Assembly (NCBI GenBank): GCA_036499445.1
Contig: DASYDU010000115.1
Location: 1-33,486, forward strand
Length of the DNA stretch: 33,486 nucleotides
DNA from: DASYDU01 sp036499445
GTDB taxonomy: Bacteria; Planctomycetota; Planctomycetia; Pirellulales; Lacipirellulaceae
Direction: 5' to 3'
Shown: one piece after another, positions 7,957-17,300 of the stretch
How positions within the stretch are numbered: the stretch's first letter is position 1
Layout of the letters: the number at the start of each line of letters is the position of its first letter
The notes under the pieces: model-generated
Database searches by the model: none
Told to the model about the DNA's origin: nothing
Seen by the model: only the letters and a program-made list of their open reading frames with translations
Translations under genes and position numbers: made by a program

Positions 7957-8982
7957 ATGACGAACTTTCCGCGTCCGCGTCCGCGCCCAGCTTACAGCTC
8001 GATTCGAGCAGTTACATTTTCCTCACGGCACGACCGACGACGCAGCCGCGCGTTCACGCTCGTTGAACTGCTGGTCGTGATCGCCATTATTGGCATCCTG
8101 GTCGCCCTCTTGCTGCCCGCGATCCAAGCCGCCCGAGAGGCTGCCCGACGGACCCAATGCCTCAACAACTTAAGACAGATGGGGCTCGCCGTACTCAATC
8201 ACGAAAGCTCTAAGGGATACTTCCCCTTTGGCCGCTGGAACATCACCGCCGGGGACACGAGCAAGCACAACGTTCCTGATCGCCCGATAAAGAAGTCAAA
8301 CGACCAGTCTTGGCAAGTGTTGGCACTCTCCTATGCTGAGGAACAAAGCATTGCGAGCCAATATGATCTGAAGAAGGCCTGGTTCGACATGAGCAACCGA
8401 CCTTCGGTGAGCGCACTGCTTTCGATTTTTATCTGTCCTAGTGTGCCGGAGACACGCCGCACCGATCCCTCTTTCACCACTGCGCCCACTCCCTTCCCCG
8501 GCGATTACGGTTGCACCAACGGCGTTGGCCAAGATGCATGGGCTCCCCACGTGAGCGAACTTGGCCCCTACCCCGGTGAAGATAGTCCTCAAGTGATCGG
8601 CGTCATGAATAAAAAATTCGATCATTCTCGTTGCCGGGCCAAGGATATTACCGACGGTTTGTCAAAAACGCTCCTCGTCGCTGAGAGCGCAGGTAAGCCG
8701 GACACGTGGACCAACGGGCATTTCGGCGATAAGGACGGATCGGCCTCGCTGGTTAGCGTCGGCACTGGTTGGGCCGATCCCGACTCGGGTTTCACCGTCA
8801 ATCACGATCCCGTGATCAACTACTCCAATGATGGCGAAATCTATGGCTTTCACACCGGCGGAGTCCAAGCCTGCTTTGCCGACGGCGGCGCTCACTTCCT
8901 CAGCGACACGCTCGATACGATTGTCGGCATAGCAATTGTCACGCGGGCGGGCGGCGAAACAGTTCCGGGCGACAAATTTTAG
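7957..8982 (+). CDS. DUF1559 family pseudopilin-like protein, first
   Basis: A planctomycete DUF1559 protein of 341 aa. The class III (prepilin-type) signal is RA|FTLVELLVVIAIIGIL at about residues 31-47, with cleavage expected after Ala32 and the conserved Glu at +5. It is followed by the hallmark helix and PAIQAAREAARRTQCLNNL. The C-terminus has the H-x9-DG motif (His of FHTGG to DG of FADGG). Members are thought to be exported and assembled by a type II secretion/type IV pilus-like machine; a machine of this kind is encoded at 18925-32705. The leader peptide is long (32 residues) and basic. ATG 7957 has AGGA at 7947-7950. It is probably co-transcribed with the PEP-CTERM gene upstream. Confidence 0.92.
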   Translation: MTNFPRPRPRPAYSSIRAVTFSSRHDRRRSRAFTLVELLVVIAIIGILVALLLPAIQAAREAARRTQCLNNLRQMGLAVLNHESSKGYFPFGRWNITAGDTSKHNVPDRPIKKSNDQSWQVLALSYAEEQSIASQYDLKKAWFDMSNRPSVSALLSIFICPSVPETRRTDPSFTTAPTPFPGDYGCTNGVGQDAWAPHVSELGPYPGEDSPQVIGVMNKKFDHSRCRAKDITDGLSKTLLVAESAGKPDTWTNGHFGDKDGSASLVSVGTGWADPDSGFTVNHDPVINYSNDGEIYGFHTGGVQACFADGGAHFLSDTLDTIVGIAIVTRAGGETVPGDKF

Positions 8983-9046
8983 CTGGCAACGCACCTTGTT
9001 TGTTCGCGCGCCTTCTCGAGGTATCGAATTACCCAGGATTTTACGA

Positions 9047-9769
9047 ATGATTTCTCCTCTGAAGCAGATTGTGCTGATCATCGGCCTGGTTACGCGATTC
9101 GTTGTCGCCGCGCAAGGCGCCGAGCCACACTTCATCGATCCACCGCCCCTCGACCCCATCGCGCTCTTGCCTCCGCCACCGGCGGCCGGCTCCGCCGAAG
9201 CGATTGCGGATTTGGCGGACGTGCTCAAAGCCCAGACCACGCGGACCGACACCGAAGTCGCACGCGGCAAAGCGGAAAACCATCTCTCGCCCGCTGCGTT
9301 TCAGTCCGTCTTGGGACCGGAGTTTACCGCCCAAAAATTGCCCCGCGTCTTTGCTCTACTCGAGGACGCAGCGGACGAATCCAAACCATTCACGTCAAAG
9401 GCCAAGAAGGAATTCGCGCGGCCGCGGCCGAAATTCGCCGACGCCCGTGTGCAGCCGGTGGTTGATGGCGACGACGGGCCCGCTTATCCCAGCGGCCACG
9501 CGACCCGTGCCATGCTCTGGGCGCGCATCCTCGCCGAGATCGCCCCGGACAAAAAGCATGAGTTGCTCGATCGCGGCGAAGAGATCGGTTGGGACCGCGT
9601 CTTGATCGGCGTACATTACCCTAGCGACGTCTTTGCCGGCGAAGTCCTGGGTCAGAACCTTGCGCAAAGCATGCTCAAGAACGCGGACTTCCAAGCCCGC
9701 CTGATCAGGGCCAAGGAAGAATTTCAACAAGCCGCCGCAGCTTCGCCTGTCACGGCCTCGGCTCAATGA
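9047..9769 (+). CDS. Class A non-specific acid phosphatase (PAP2 superfamily), exported
   Basis: A predicted phosphomonoesterase of 240 aa that would release phosphate outside the cytoplasm. A signal peptide spans about residues 1-24 (LIIGLVTRFVVAAQGA). The three PAP2 motifs are all present: K-x6-RP (Lys120 to Arg127-Pro128), PSGH (148-151) and R-x5-H-x3-D (Arg184, His190, Asp194). His190 is the expected nucleophile of the phosphohistidine mechanism, with His151 as acid-base catalyst. The spacing and the GPAYPSGHAT block match bacterial class A acid phosphatases (PhoN/PhoC type). ATG 9047 has AGGA at 9035-9038; the frame is open upstream into the DUF1559 gene, but that would remove the signal peptide from the N-terminus. 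A hairpin follows the stop. Confidence 0.88.
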   Translation: MISPLKQIVLIIGLVTRFVVAAQGAEPHFIDPPPLDPIALLPPPPAAGSAEAIADLADVLKAQTTRTDTEVARGKAENHLSPAAFQSVLGPEFTAQKLPRVFALLEDAADESKPFTSKAKKEFARPRPKFADARVQPVVDGDDGPAYPSGHATRAMLWARILAEIAPDKKHELLDRGEEIGWDRVLIGVHYPSDVFAGEVLGQNLAQSMLKNADFQARLIRAKEEFQQAAAASPVTASAQ

Positions 9770-9772
9770 CCG

Positions 9773-9803
9773 ATCGCAGCAGGAGGCCATTGGGCCTTGC
9801 GAT
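9773..9803 (+). terminator. Possible terminator hairpin after the acid phosphatase gene
   Basis: ATCGCA (9773-9778) pairs with TGCGAT (9798-9803), and AGGCC (9784-9788) pairs with GGCCT (9793-9797) around a four-base loop, with a five-base bulge between the two stems. It starts four bases after the stop codon. Only a short T-run (9811-9814) follows, eight bases downstream, so termination strength is doubtful. Confidence 0.4.
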
Positions 9804-9812
9804 GTCACGCTT

Positions 9813-9841
9813 TTGACATCCGCGTTGCCCTTGCCTAAACT
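9813..9841 (+). promoter_or_regulatory. Sigma-70-type promoter of the GH28 gene
   Basis: A perfect -35 box TTGACA (9813-9818) and a -10 box TAAACT (9836-9841, four of six matches) are separated by 17 bases. Transcription should begin at about 9847-9849, which falls on the GTG start codon of the following gene, implying a leaderless message. Confidence 0.55.
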
Positions 9842-9847
9842 ACGGCC

Positions 9848-11347
9848 GTGACAACTTCACGGCGGAAAACAGCGGTGCGCATCATACCCTGGCGAGGTCT
9901 GGCCGTTCTTTTCGCCCGCTGTCGGCTACTGGTCCTCGCCGTTTGTGTCGGCGCCGCGTCAAAAGCGATTGCGGTTGGAGTAGATCGACCGACCCCATCA
10001 AGGCCCTTTGTCATCACCGATTTCGGCCAGCTCGGCGACGACGTCCCCGCGAACACCGCCACCGTCCAGCGCGCGATCGACGCCTGTGCTGCCGCGGGCG
10101 GCGGCCAGGTCGTCGTCCCTAGCGGTAGCGAGATCACCGTCGCCACGATCGAGCTGCGTTCTCACACGGAACTGCATCTGGACCGTGGCGCCGTCCTCCG
10201 CGCCAGTCCGCGTCACCAGGACTTTCGCGTCCTCGTGCCGTTCCCCGTGAATCTCGAACCGGCCAACCCGTTGCCCCCGCTCGGCGCAATGATCGTCGCC
10301 GACGATGCCGAGGACATCGCGATCACCGGCCCTGGCATCATCGACGGCAATGGATCCGCCTACATCACCGAGCGTGGCAAGGAAATCTATGTCTGTCCGC
10401 ACCGGCGCCCGTTCACGGTGCATCTCAAAAACTGCCGCCGCGTGCTCCTGCGCGACGTCACGATTCGCGACGGGGCGTTTTGGACCGTTCGCATCCTGGG
10501 CTGCGACGATGCTCGCGTTGACGGCATCCACATCACGAACGATATGTTGATGCCCAACAACGACGGCATTGACGTAGATCGCTCGCGCAACGTCCGCATC
10601 TCGAATTGCGATATCCGCGCCGGCGACGATTGCATTTCGCTCAAGACCTCGCCCAACGGCTGGGGCATCGATCGCCCCTGCGAGAACGTAATCATCACGG
10701 GCTGCAACCTAACGTCGCGCTCCGGCGGCGTGATGCTCGGCTGCGACGTCACCTCGGCGGTCCGCGACGTGGTCGTCGACTCTTGCATCATCAAAGACAC
10801 GCACCGCGGCCTCGGTGTGCGGCTTTCGCTCGAAGGAAGCATGGAGCACATCCTCTTCTCGAACATTATCGTCGACACGCGGATGTACGACGACCGCTGG
10901 TGGGGCCGCAGCGAGCCGATTGTCATTTCGGCCGTGAAGTGGAATGCCGAGCGCAGCGTCGGCGTCGTCCGCGACGTCCACTTCTCGAACATCCTCTGTC
11001 GCGGCGAAAATGGAGTCATGGTCTACGCTGAAGAACCCGGCAAGATCGACGGCATCGAGTTCGACCGAGTTCAAGTCCACATCGACAAGACGACCGAGTA
11101 TCCTGCGGGCCACCAAGACTTTCGTCCGAAGCCGACCGACCAGATGCCCGAGTTTCCCACGAGCGGTTTCATGCTCCGCAATGCCGCCGGCGTAATCTTC
11201 CGCAATTGCAGCGTCACTTGGGGCGAGCACCGCGACGAAGCCTATCGCTCGGCGCTAGATGCAGAACACTGTCCGAATCTCGACGCAGCCGGCCTCACCG
11301 GCGACTCCGCCGACCCCGCGCGCTATCCGGCGAAGAATGTGCGCTAA
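9848..11347 (+). CDS. GH28-type right-handed beta-helix protein (polygalacturonase-like), exported
   Basis: A predicted pectin-degrading enzyme or relative, 499 aa, with a signal peptide near residues 20-42 (LFARCRLLVLAVCVGAASKA). The beta-helix starts at VITDFGQLGDD. The GH28 catalytic motifs are partly kept: NNDGID (237-242, usual NTD) and AGDDCIS (258-264, the two catalytic Asp), and an Arg at GLGVR (325) where the family has RIK. The usual GHG histidine is missing: the segment reads SRSGGVMLG (290-298), so activity or specificity may differ from true polygalacturonases. GTG 9848 is the only early start with a promoter just upstream; GTG 9875 is an alternative. No ATG occurs in this frame before residue 148. 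The gene is convergent with the giant beta-helix gene. Confidence 0.8.
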   Translation: MTTSRRKTAVRIIPWRGLAVLFARCRLLVLAVCVGAASKAIAVGVDRPTPSRPFVITDFGQLGDDVPANTATVQRAIDACAAAGGGQVVVPSGSEITVATIELRSHTELHLDRGAVLRASPRHQDFRVLVPFPVNLEPANPLPPLGAMIVADDAEDIAITGPGIIDGNGSAYITERGKEIYVCPHRRPFTVHLKNCRRVLLRDVTIRDGAFWTVRILGCDDARVDGIHITNDMLMPNNDGIDVDRSRNVRISNCDIRAGDDCISLKTSPNGWGIDRPCENVIITGCNLTSRSGGVMLGCDVTSAVRDVVVDSCIIKDTHRGLGVRLSLEGSMEHILFSNIIVDTRMYDDRWWGRSEPIVISAVKWNAERSVGVVRDVHFSNILCRGENGVMVYAEEPGKIDGIEFDRVQVHIDKTTEYPAGHQDFRPKPTDQMPEFPTSGFMLRNAAGVIFRNCSVTWGEHRDEAYRSALDAEHCPNLDAAGLTGDSADPARYPAKNVR

Positions 11348-11360
11348 TTCAACGCGGCAG

Positions 11361-11380
11361 CGCGACCGCCGTTCGTCGCG
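11361..11380. terminator. Hairpin between two convergent genes
   Basis: CGCGAC (11361-11366) and GTCGCG (11375-11380) form a six-base stem with an eight-base loop in the 37-base gap between the GH28 gene and the convergent giant gene. No T-run follows on either strand, so this is a weak bidirectional terminator candidate at best. Confidence 0.3.
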
Positions 11381-11384
11381 TACT

Positions 11385-14300
11385 CTAATTGGCGGACCAC
11401 GAACGTCCGACGCCAGCGCCGCTGCCCACGAGCTCAAAGACGGCATCGGCACAGTCGCTCGATTCGGCCGACCCGCTGCCGACGTCAGACGGCGCGTAAA
11501 GGCCATCATCGGCCGGTTTCAACCCCTGGCCAGCGCTTGCATTTAGCAAAGCCAGAAGCGCCGCGTCGTGACGATCGAAATCGAGTGCAGCGCTTCGGGC
11601 CAGCGAGACAACATCAACCGTCCCGTGAGCAAGCTGCGAAGACGCCGGCGAGGCCAGCATCGCGCCTCGTAGCGCATTCGACGAAGCCGCGCTCGAAACC
11701 GCGGGTGAGCTACTAACCGTTCGCGGAGCAACGACGGTCGCCGTCGACACACTCGCCAATTTGGCAGCCGCAGCCCCCGCTCCTCCACCCGGACTTGGCA
11801 CGGTTATCCCAAAGTGGAGCTTCCACATATCTAGGTCGCCCGCATCGATGATCCCGTTGCCGTTGCCGTCCGCGCCAGTCCATTTGGCGACAATTTGGCC
11901 CCGTCGATCGGCCCAATAAGTGTAGTCCGAGCTATCAACTACGCCGTTGTGGTCAAAGTCTCCGAAGAACGCGGCGGGGATTGGTTGGTACTCAACCGCT
12001 CCCATATCAAGCCGCGCGCCGCCAACGCCGTCACCGTCATACACGCGGGAAACTGGCGCTCCCCTCTGGTCGAACGATGGTATCGCTCCGCTCCCCGCCA
12101 CGGCGGTCGGGTCGCCACGGTCAATCGCCGGGCTGCCGGCCAGCGGTGCGTGCGTCAGCGTCGGCCCGCCGTTATTGACGAGCGGACCCAACAATGGGTC
12201 AAGGGCGCCGTGGATCGACCCGCCGACTAGATTCCCATGCGCGTCGGTCACACCGACGGGCGTCTCGGGCAACACGCCAAGCCTGGTAAACCCGATCAAT
12301 GAATTGGCGACAACCAATAAGCTTGGGCTGCCGGGCGCGCCAAGGTCGTAAAACTGATTGAGCCTGTCCGTATTCTGCGCAACGATCGAATTTCGAATGG
12401 CGGCGCCTAACGTGAACGCCTCGATGCCGGCGGAGACCGACGGGCCGCCATTCACCGTGAGATGATTGAACACAACCGTGCTGTCCTGGATCAATACTGT
12501 CCCCAGCGTGCGGGTCGACAAATTCAAACCGGCTGCGTCCGCGCTGGCCGTATTTCCAGAGACTGTCGAATTCGTCACGGTCATCGTACCGCTAAAGGTC
12601 GAGAAGTGCCCGCCACCGCCAAATCGGCTCGCCGTGTTGCCGGAAATTGTGCTGTCGGCCACCGTGATTCGCCCGTTGTAATCCACCAGCGTCGCCAGTC
12701 CGCCGCCTAAGTTTGCGGACATATTGCCCGAGATCGTCGTCGCGCGGACGGTCATCGCGCTACCATACTTCGCTACTAGGTCCAGTCCGCCGCCAAAGGC
12801 CGAGCTGCCCTGCGACCGATTGGCGCTAAACGTCGAATTCGCAATGGTGCCGTTGCTGTAGAAGAAGGCCGATCCGTAGAGTCCGCCGCCGCTGTCCCCC
12901 GCAATATTCGCGCTGAAAGTGGAGCCCGTGACGGAGAATTGGGCCGAATTGAATGCCCTCACATCCATTCCGCCGCCACGCAGGCTAGCGGTATTGCCGC
13001 TGATCGTGCTGTTGCTGACCGCCGCGCTGGCATTGAAATACGATGGCCGGAGGTAAAGGCCCCCGCCGTTGCCGTTGGCTGTATTTCCGCTGATCGTGCT
13101 GCCACTCACATTGATATTGTTGTAACCCTGGATGCCGCCGCCGTTACCGCGGGCCAAATTGTTGCTGATCGTGCTACCGGTCACGCTTAGATTGTTTGAA
13201 CCAAAAATGCCGCCGCCGTTCACTTGAGCCGAATTATTGCTGATCGAGCTGTTTGCAATGACAGTTGGCCCACTGCTCCAAATGCCGCCGCCAGTGCTTG
13301 TATTTGAAGTATTGTTGCTGATCGAGCTGGACGTGACGACCAAATTTCCGGCGCTCCAAATACCGCCGCCATTCTGGCTGGCTTTGTTGCCGCTGATCGT
13401 GCTGCCCGTCACGGTGACGCTGCTTGCGTAGCCGCCAGCAATCCCGCCGCCGTTGTTGTACTGCGTCGTGTTCGACGCGATCGAGCTGTCGGTCACGTTG
13501 ATGTTGATGCCGAAGATGCCGCCGCCGGCACTATACTTGGCCGTATTGTTCGTGACGTTGCTATGCTTGACGTTGAGCGTGCCGCTGAAATTGCTGTAAA
13601 TACCTCCCCCAGCGAACAGAGCCGCATTGCCGCTCACCGTACTATTGATGAGCGTAAGATTTCCGCTGTTGTAGATCCCGCCGCCGTAGTACGTGTCTCC
13701 ACCGGAAATCGTCAGCCCGCTAATCTCAACGGCAGCTCCGCCGAAAACGTCAAACACGCCGCTACCATCGCCCAAGGCGAGGCCGGGTGTCGGATCATTG
13801 CCCGATGCATTGATCGTCAGCAAGTTGCTGCCCAGACCGACGATCTTCACCGCGTCGCTGATTATCAACTCGCCCTGAGTGAGTACGATCGTGCCGTGCG
13901 CGAGCGCTGGAGAAAACGAAATTTTATCCATGCCGCCGACGCTGGAATTTGCCAAGTCGATGGCCTCGCGGAGCGAGAAATCGCCCACCGAGTAGTCGCC
14001 GTCGTCTTCGTCGACGAGCGTATCGACTACGAACGACAACGACCGAATTTCGATCGCTCCGATATCAATCCGCGCGATGCTGTCGCCGTCGCCGTCCGCC
14101 ACACGAGTGAACGGGGCGCCACGTTCGTCAAACTCGGGCACGCCGGCCGCTCCGGCAATTTCCGCCGGATTACCCGCATCGATTGCCGGGCTGAAGCCCA
14201 AGAGCACGCGCGTCAAAACGTGGCCGCCGGTCGCGAGCGGCGTCCCGCCGTTGTCTGCCAGCGGACCCAACAGCGGATCGATCGAGCCATGGACCGATCC

Positions 14301-17300
14301 GCCGACCAGATTGCCATTGGCGTCAGGCGATCCGACGGACGCCTCGGCCAGACCGCTCCCAACACCGTAGCCAATCAAATTGTAATGGGCGTTGAGGACG
14401 AAGCCGACAATGCCGGTAATATCTCGTCCCATCGACAGCGGATTGCTGGCAAAGTTCGTGGCGACAATCGAGTCGTCAAGCTGAAGTGCGCCCAGCGCGA
14501 CGAATATACCGCCGCCGAAACGGGCCGAGTTCCCGGTAATGGTCGTGTGACTGATCGCCGTGGCGCCTGCTCCCGCTCCGTAGGCGTAAATGCCGCCGCC
14601 AGCGAAGTCGGTAGAATTGCCGTCGATCGTGCTGTTGGAGATCGTGGCCAATTCGTCGTAGCGTGTGGAAAACCAAATACCGCCGCCACTGCGGCCGCTG
14701 CCATTGGTCGAGTTGCCGCTGATCGTGCTGTCCGTGATTGCCAAATTGGAATTGTGGGAATAGACGCCGCCGCCGTTGCCGCTGGCCGAGTTATTGCTAA
14801 TCTCGGTCTGCGCGATCGTCAGCCCGTAAGCGCGGCTAAAGATGCCGCCGCCGCTGCCCAATGTCGAGTTGCCGCTGATTGTGCTGCCAGTCACGGTGAT
14901 CCCGGAGCCGTAAATGCCGCCACCTCCGTAGCGCGACGCGTTGAAGATAATCGTGCTATTGGTCACCGTTACGTTGTCGGACCTGATGCCACCGCCGAAA
15001 CCTTGGTTCGCCGAATTGCCGCTAACGGTGCTGTCAGACACATCGATGTAGTTGCCGAAAATCCCGCCTCCGGAGCTCGCGCTGTTGTAGGAAATCGTGC
15101 TGCCGGTCACTTGAATCGGGCCGAATCCTAAGCTTCGGATTCCACCGCCTCCGCCTGTCGCGGAATTGCCGCTGATCGTGCTGTTCGTCACGTTGACAGA
15201 ATTGCACCATATTCCACCGCCGTCGCCGATCACCGAATTGCCCGTGATTAACGTGCCGGAAATGTTGAGCACCGAATAGCGAGCGCAGATGCCGCCGCCA
15301 CGATAGCCGGCCGAGTTATTACTGATCGCCCCACCAGTCACCGTCAAGCTGCTGTTGAAGTTGCTGTAAATCCCTCCGCCGCCTCCTCCCCCGAAGAAGA
15401 ACGTTGGAGCTGCGTTGCCGCTGACGACACTGTCGGTAAGCGTCAAGTTGCCGCTATTGAGAATGCCGCCGCCTGGTCCTGATACATCACCGCCCGTAAT
15501 TGTCAACCCGGAGATCAGCACTGTTGCGCTCGACGAAATATCGAAAACCCGACTGCCATCGCCATTGTCGAAAAATGGCGTTGGATCGTTGCCGCTCGCG
15601 TCGACCGTGAGCAAATTGGCTCCCAAACCCGTGATGCTGACCGAATCGGTAATGGGTAGCTCGCCGAGGGTGAGCACGATCGTGCCGCCCGCCAATGCGG
15701 GAGAAAACTCGATCGTATCGATTGCGCCCAAATTATTGTTCGATAGGTCGAGCGCCTCGCGCAATGAGAAGTTGCCCACCGAATAGTCGCCGTCGTTCTC
15801 ATCGACGAGCGTGTCCACGACCAAATGCAGCGTCTGTTGCTCCACAGCGCCCATGTCGATCCGCGCGCCACCCACGCCGTCACCATCGGCCACCCGTAAA
15901 AACGGGCTGCGTCCCCGTTCGTCAAACGCGGGAACGTTGCCGACTCCGGCCACCGCCGTCGGTTCGCCGGCGTCGATCGCCGGGCTGCCGACTGCCAGCG
16001 CGTACGATTGCACTCGACGTCCCATGGGAAGCACCAGCCCGGAATTGTCCGACAGCGGGAGCAAGAGCGGATCGATAAACCCATTTACGAGGCCGCCAAT
16101 GAGGTTGCCGTTCGCATCGGGCGCTCCGAGCGGCGCCTCAAGCAGCCCGCTCCCCACGCCATAGCCGATCAGACTGTAGTGCGCGACGGTCGACCCAAAC
16201 AAACTGGCGACGTCCAGGCCGAAGATCGCCGAGTTACTCGCCAGAATTGAATTATTCAAAGATAGCGCGCCGCCGACCGCCGTCACGCCGCCGCCGAAGC
16301 CTCCGGCCGAATTGAAGGCGATCGTGCTATAGCTGATGTTAAATGGCGCTATGCCGCTGCCAAATAAATACATGCCGCCGCCGGTTCCCGTGGCTGAATT
16401 GCCGCTGATCGTGCTGTTGGTCAGCGTGAAGAAATAAGAGCTTGGACGAGCCCAGACGCCACCCCCGGTTGTGGCGGAATTACCGCTGATCGTACTGTGG
16501 TCGATGAAGACACTTCCGTATCGGCGGTCGTAAATCCCGCCGCCCCGGCTGCCGGCCGCATTGCCGCTGATTTGGCTACCCGTCAGCGTCAGAACGCGGG
16601 CCGCGATGCCGCCGCCATCCTGTGTTGCCGAGTTGCCTAGAATTGCACTTCCTGAGACGCTCAGGTAATTCGTGCTTGCTACTCCGCCGCCGATACCTGC
16701 CGAGTTGTCGGTGATCGTGCTGTTGGCGATACTCAGCTGGTAGTTGCTGCTGTAGATACCGCCGCCAGAGCTGGAATTGACCGCAGCAGCGCTACCGCTA
16801 AGCGACCTTGCGGAAATTGCCGATGAATGTCCGCTGCCGAAGCCTGCGCGACCCAGTCCAAACGTGGCGCCCCCTTTCGCCGCGGCGATCGTCGCGGCGT
16901 TTTGGCTGCCAACACCGTACACCGCGCTTCCCGCGGCATTGCCGCTGATCGTGCTGCCGGTGACCGTCAGATTGAAACCGCCCCGACTCCACATGCCGCC
17001 GCCGTCTCGGCCCGCGATGTTGCCGTGAATATAGCTGTCGGTCACGCTCGCGCTGTGGAACAATGTTGAAATTCCGGCCCCCTGGCCGGGCGTCGAATTG
17101 CCATAAACGGAGCTAGACACCATTTGCAGATAGCTATAGCTGGCGATCCCACCGGCGCCGGCCCCGGCGCTGTTGCCGCTGATCGTGCTGCTGGTGACCG
17201 ATAACGTGCCGTAGCCGCTGTAGATTCCGCCGCCATAGCCGGGCGCCGAATTGCCGCTGATATTGCTGTTGGTAATCGTGGCGGTGCCGTTGCTCATGAA

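Noticed and set aside
13563..15131. 522-residue plus-strand open frame inside the giant gene
   Set aside because: It is the antisense shadow of the repetitive beta-helix coding sequence; its Ala/Val/Arg/Asp-rich repeats mirror the STISGN repeats, and no family is recognisable.
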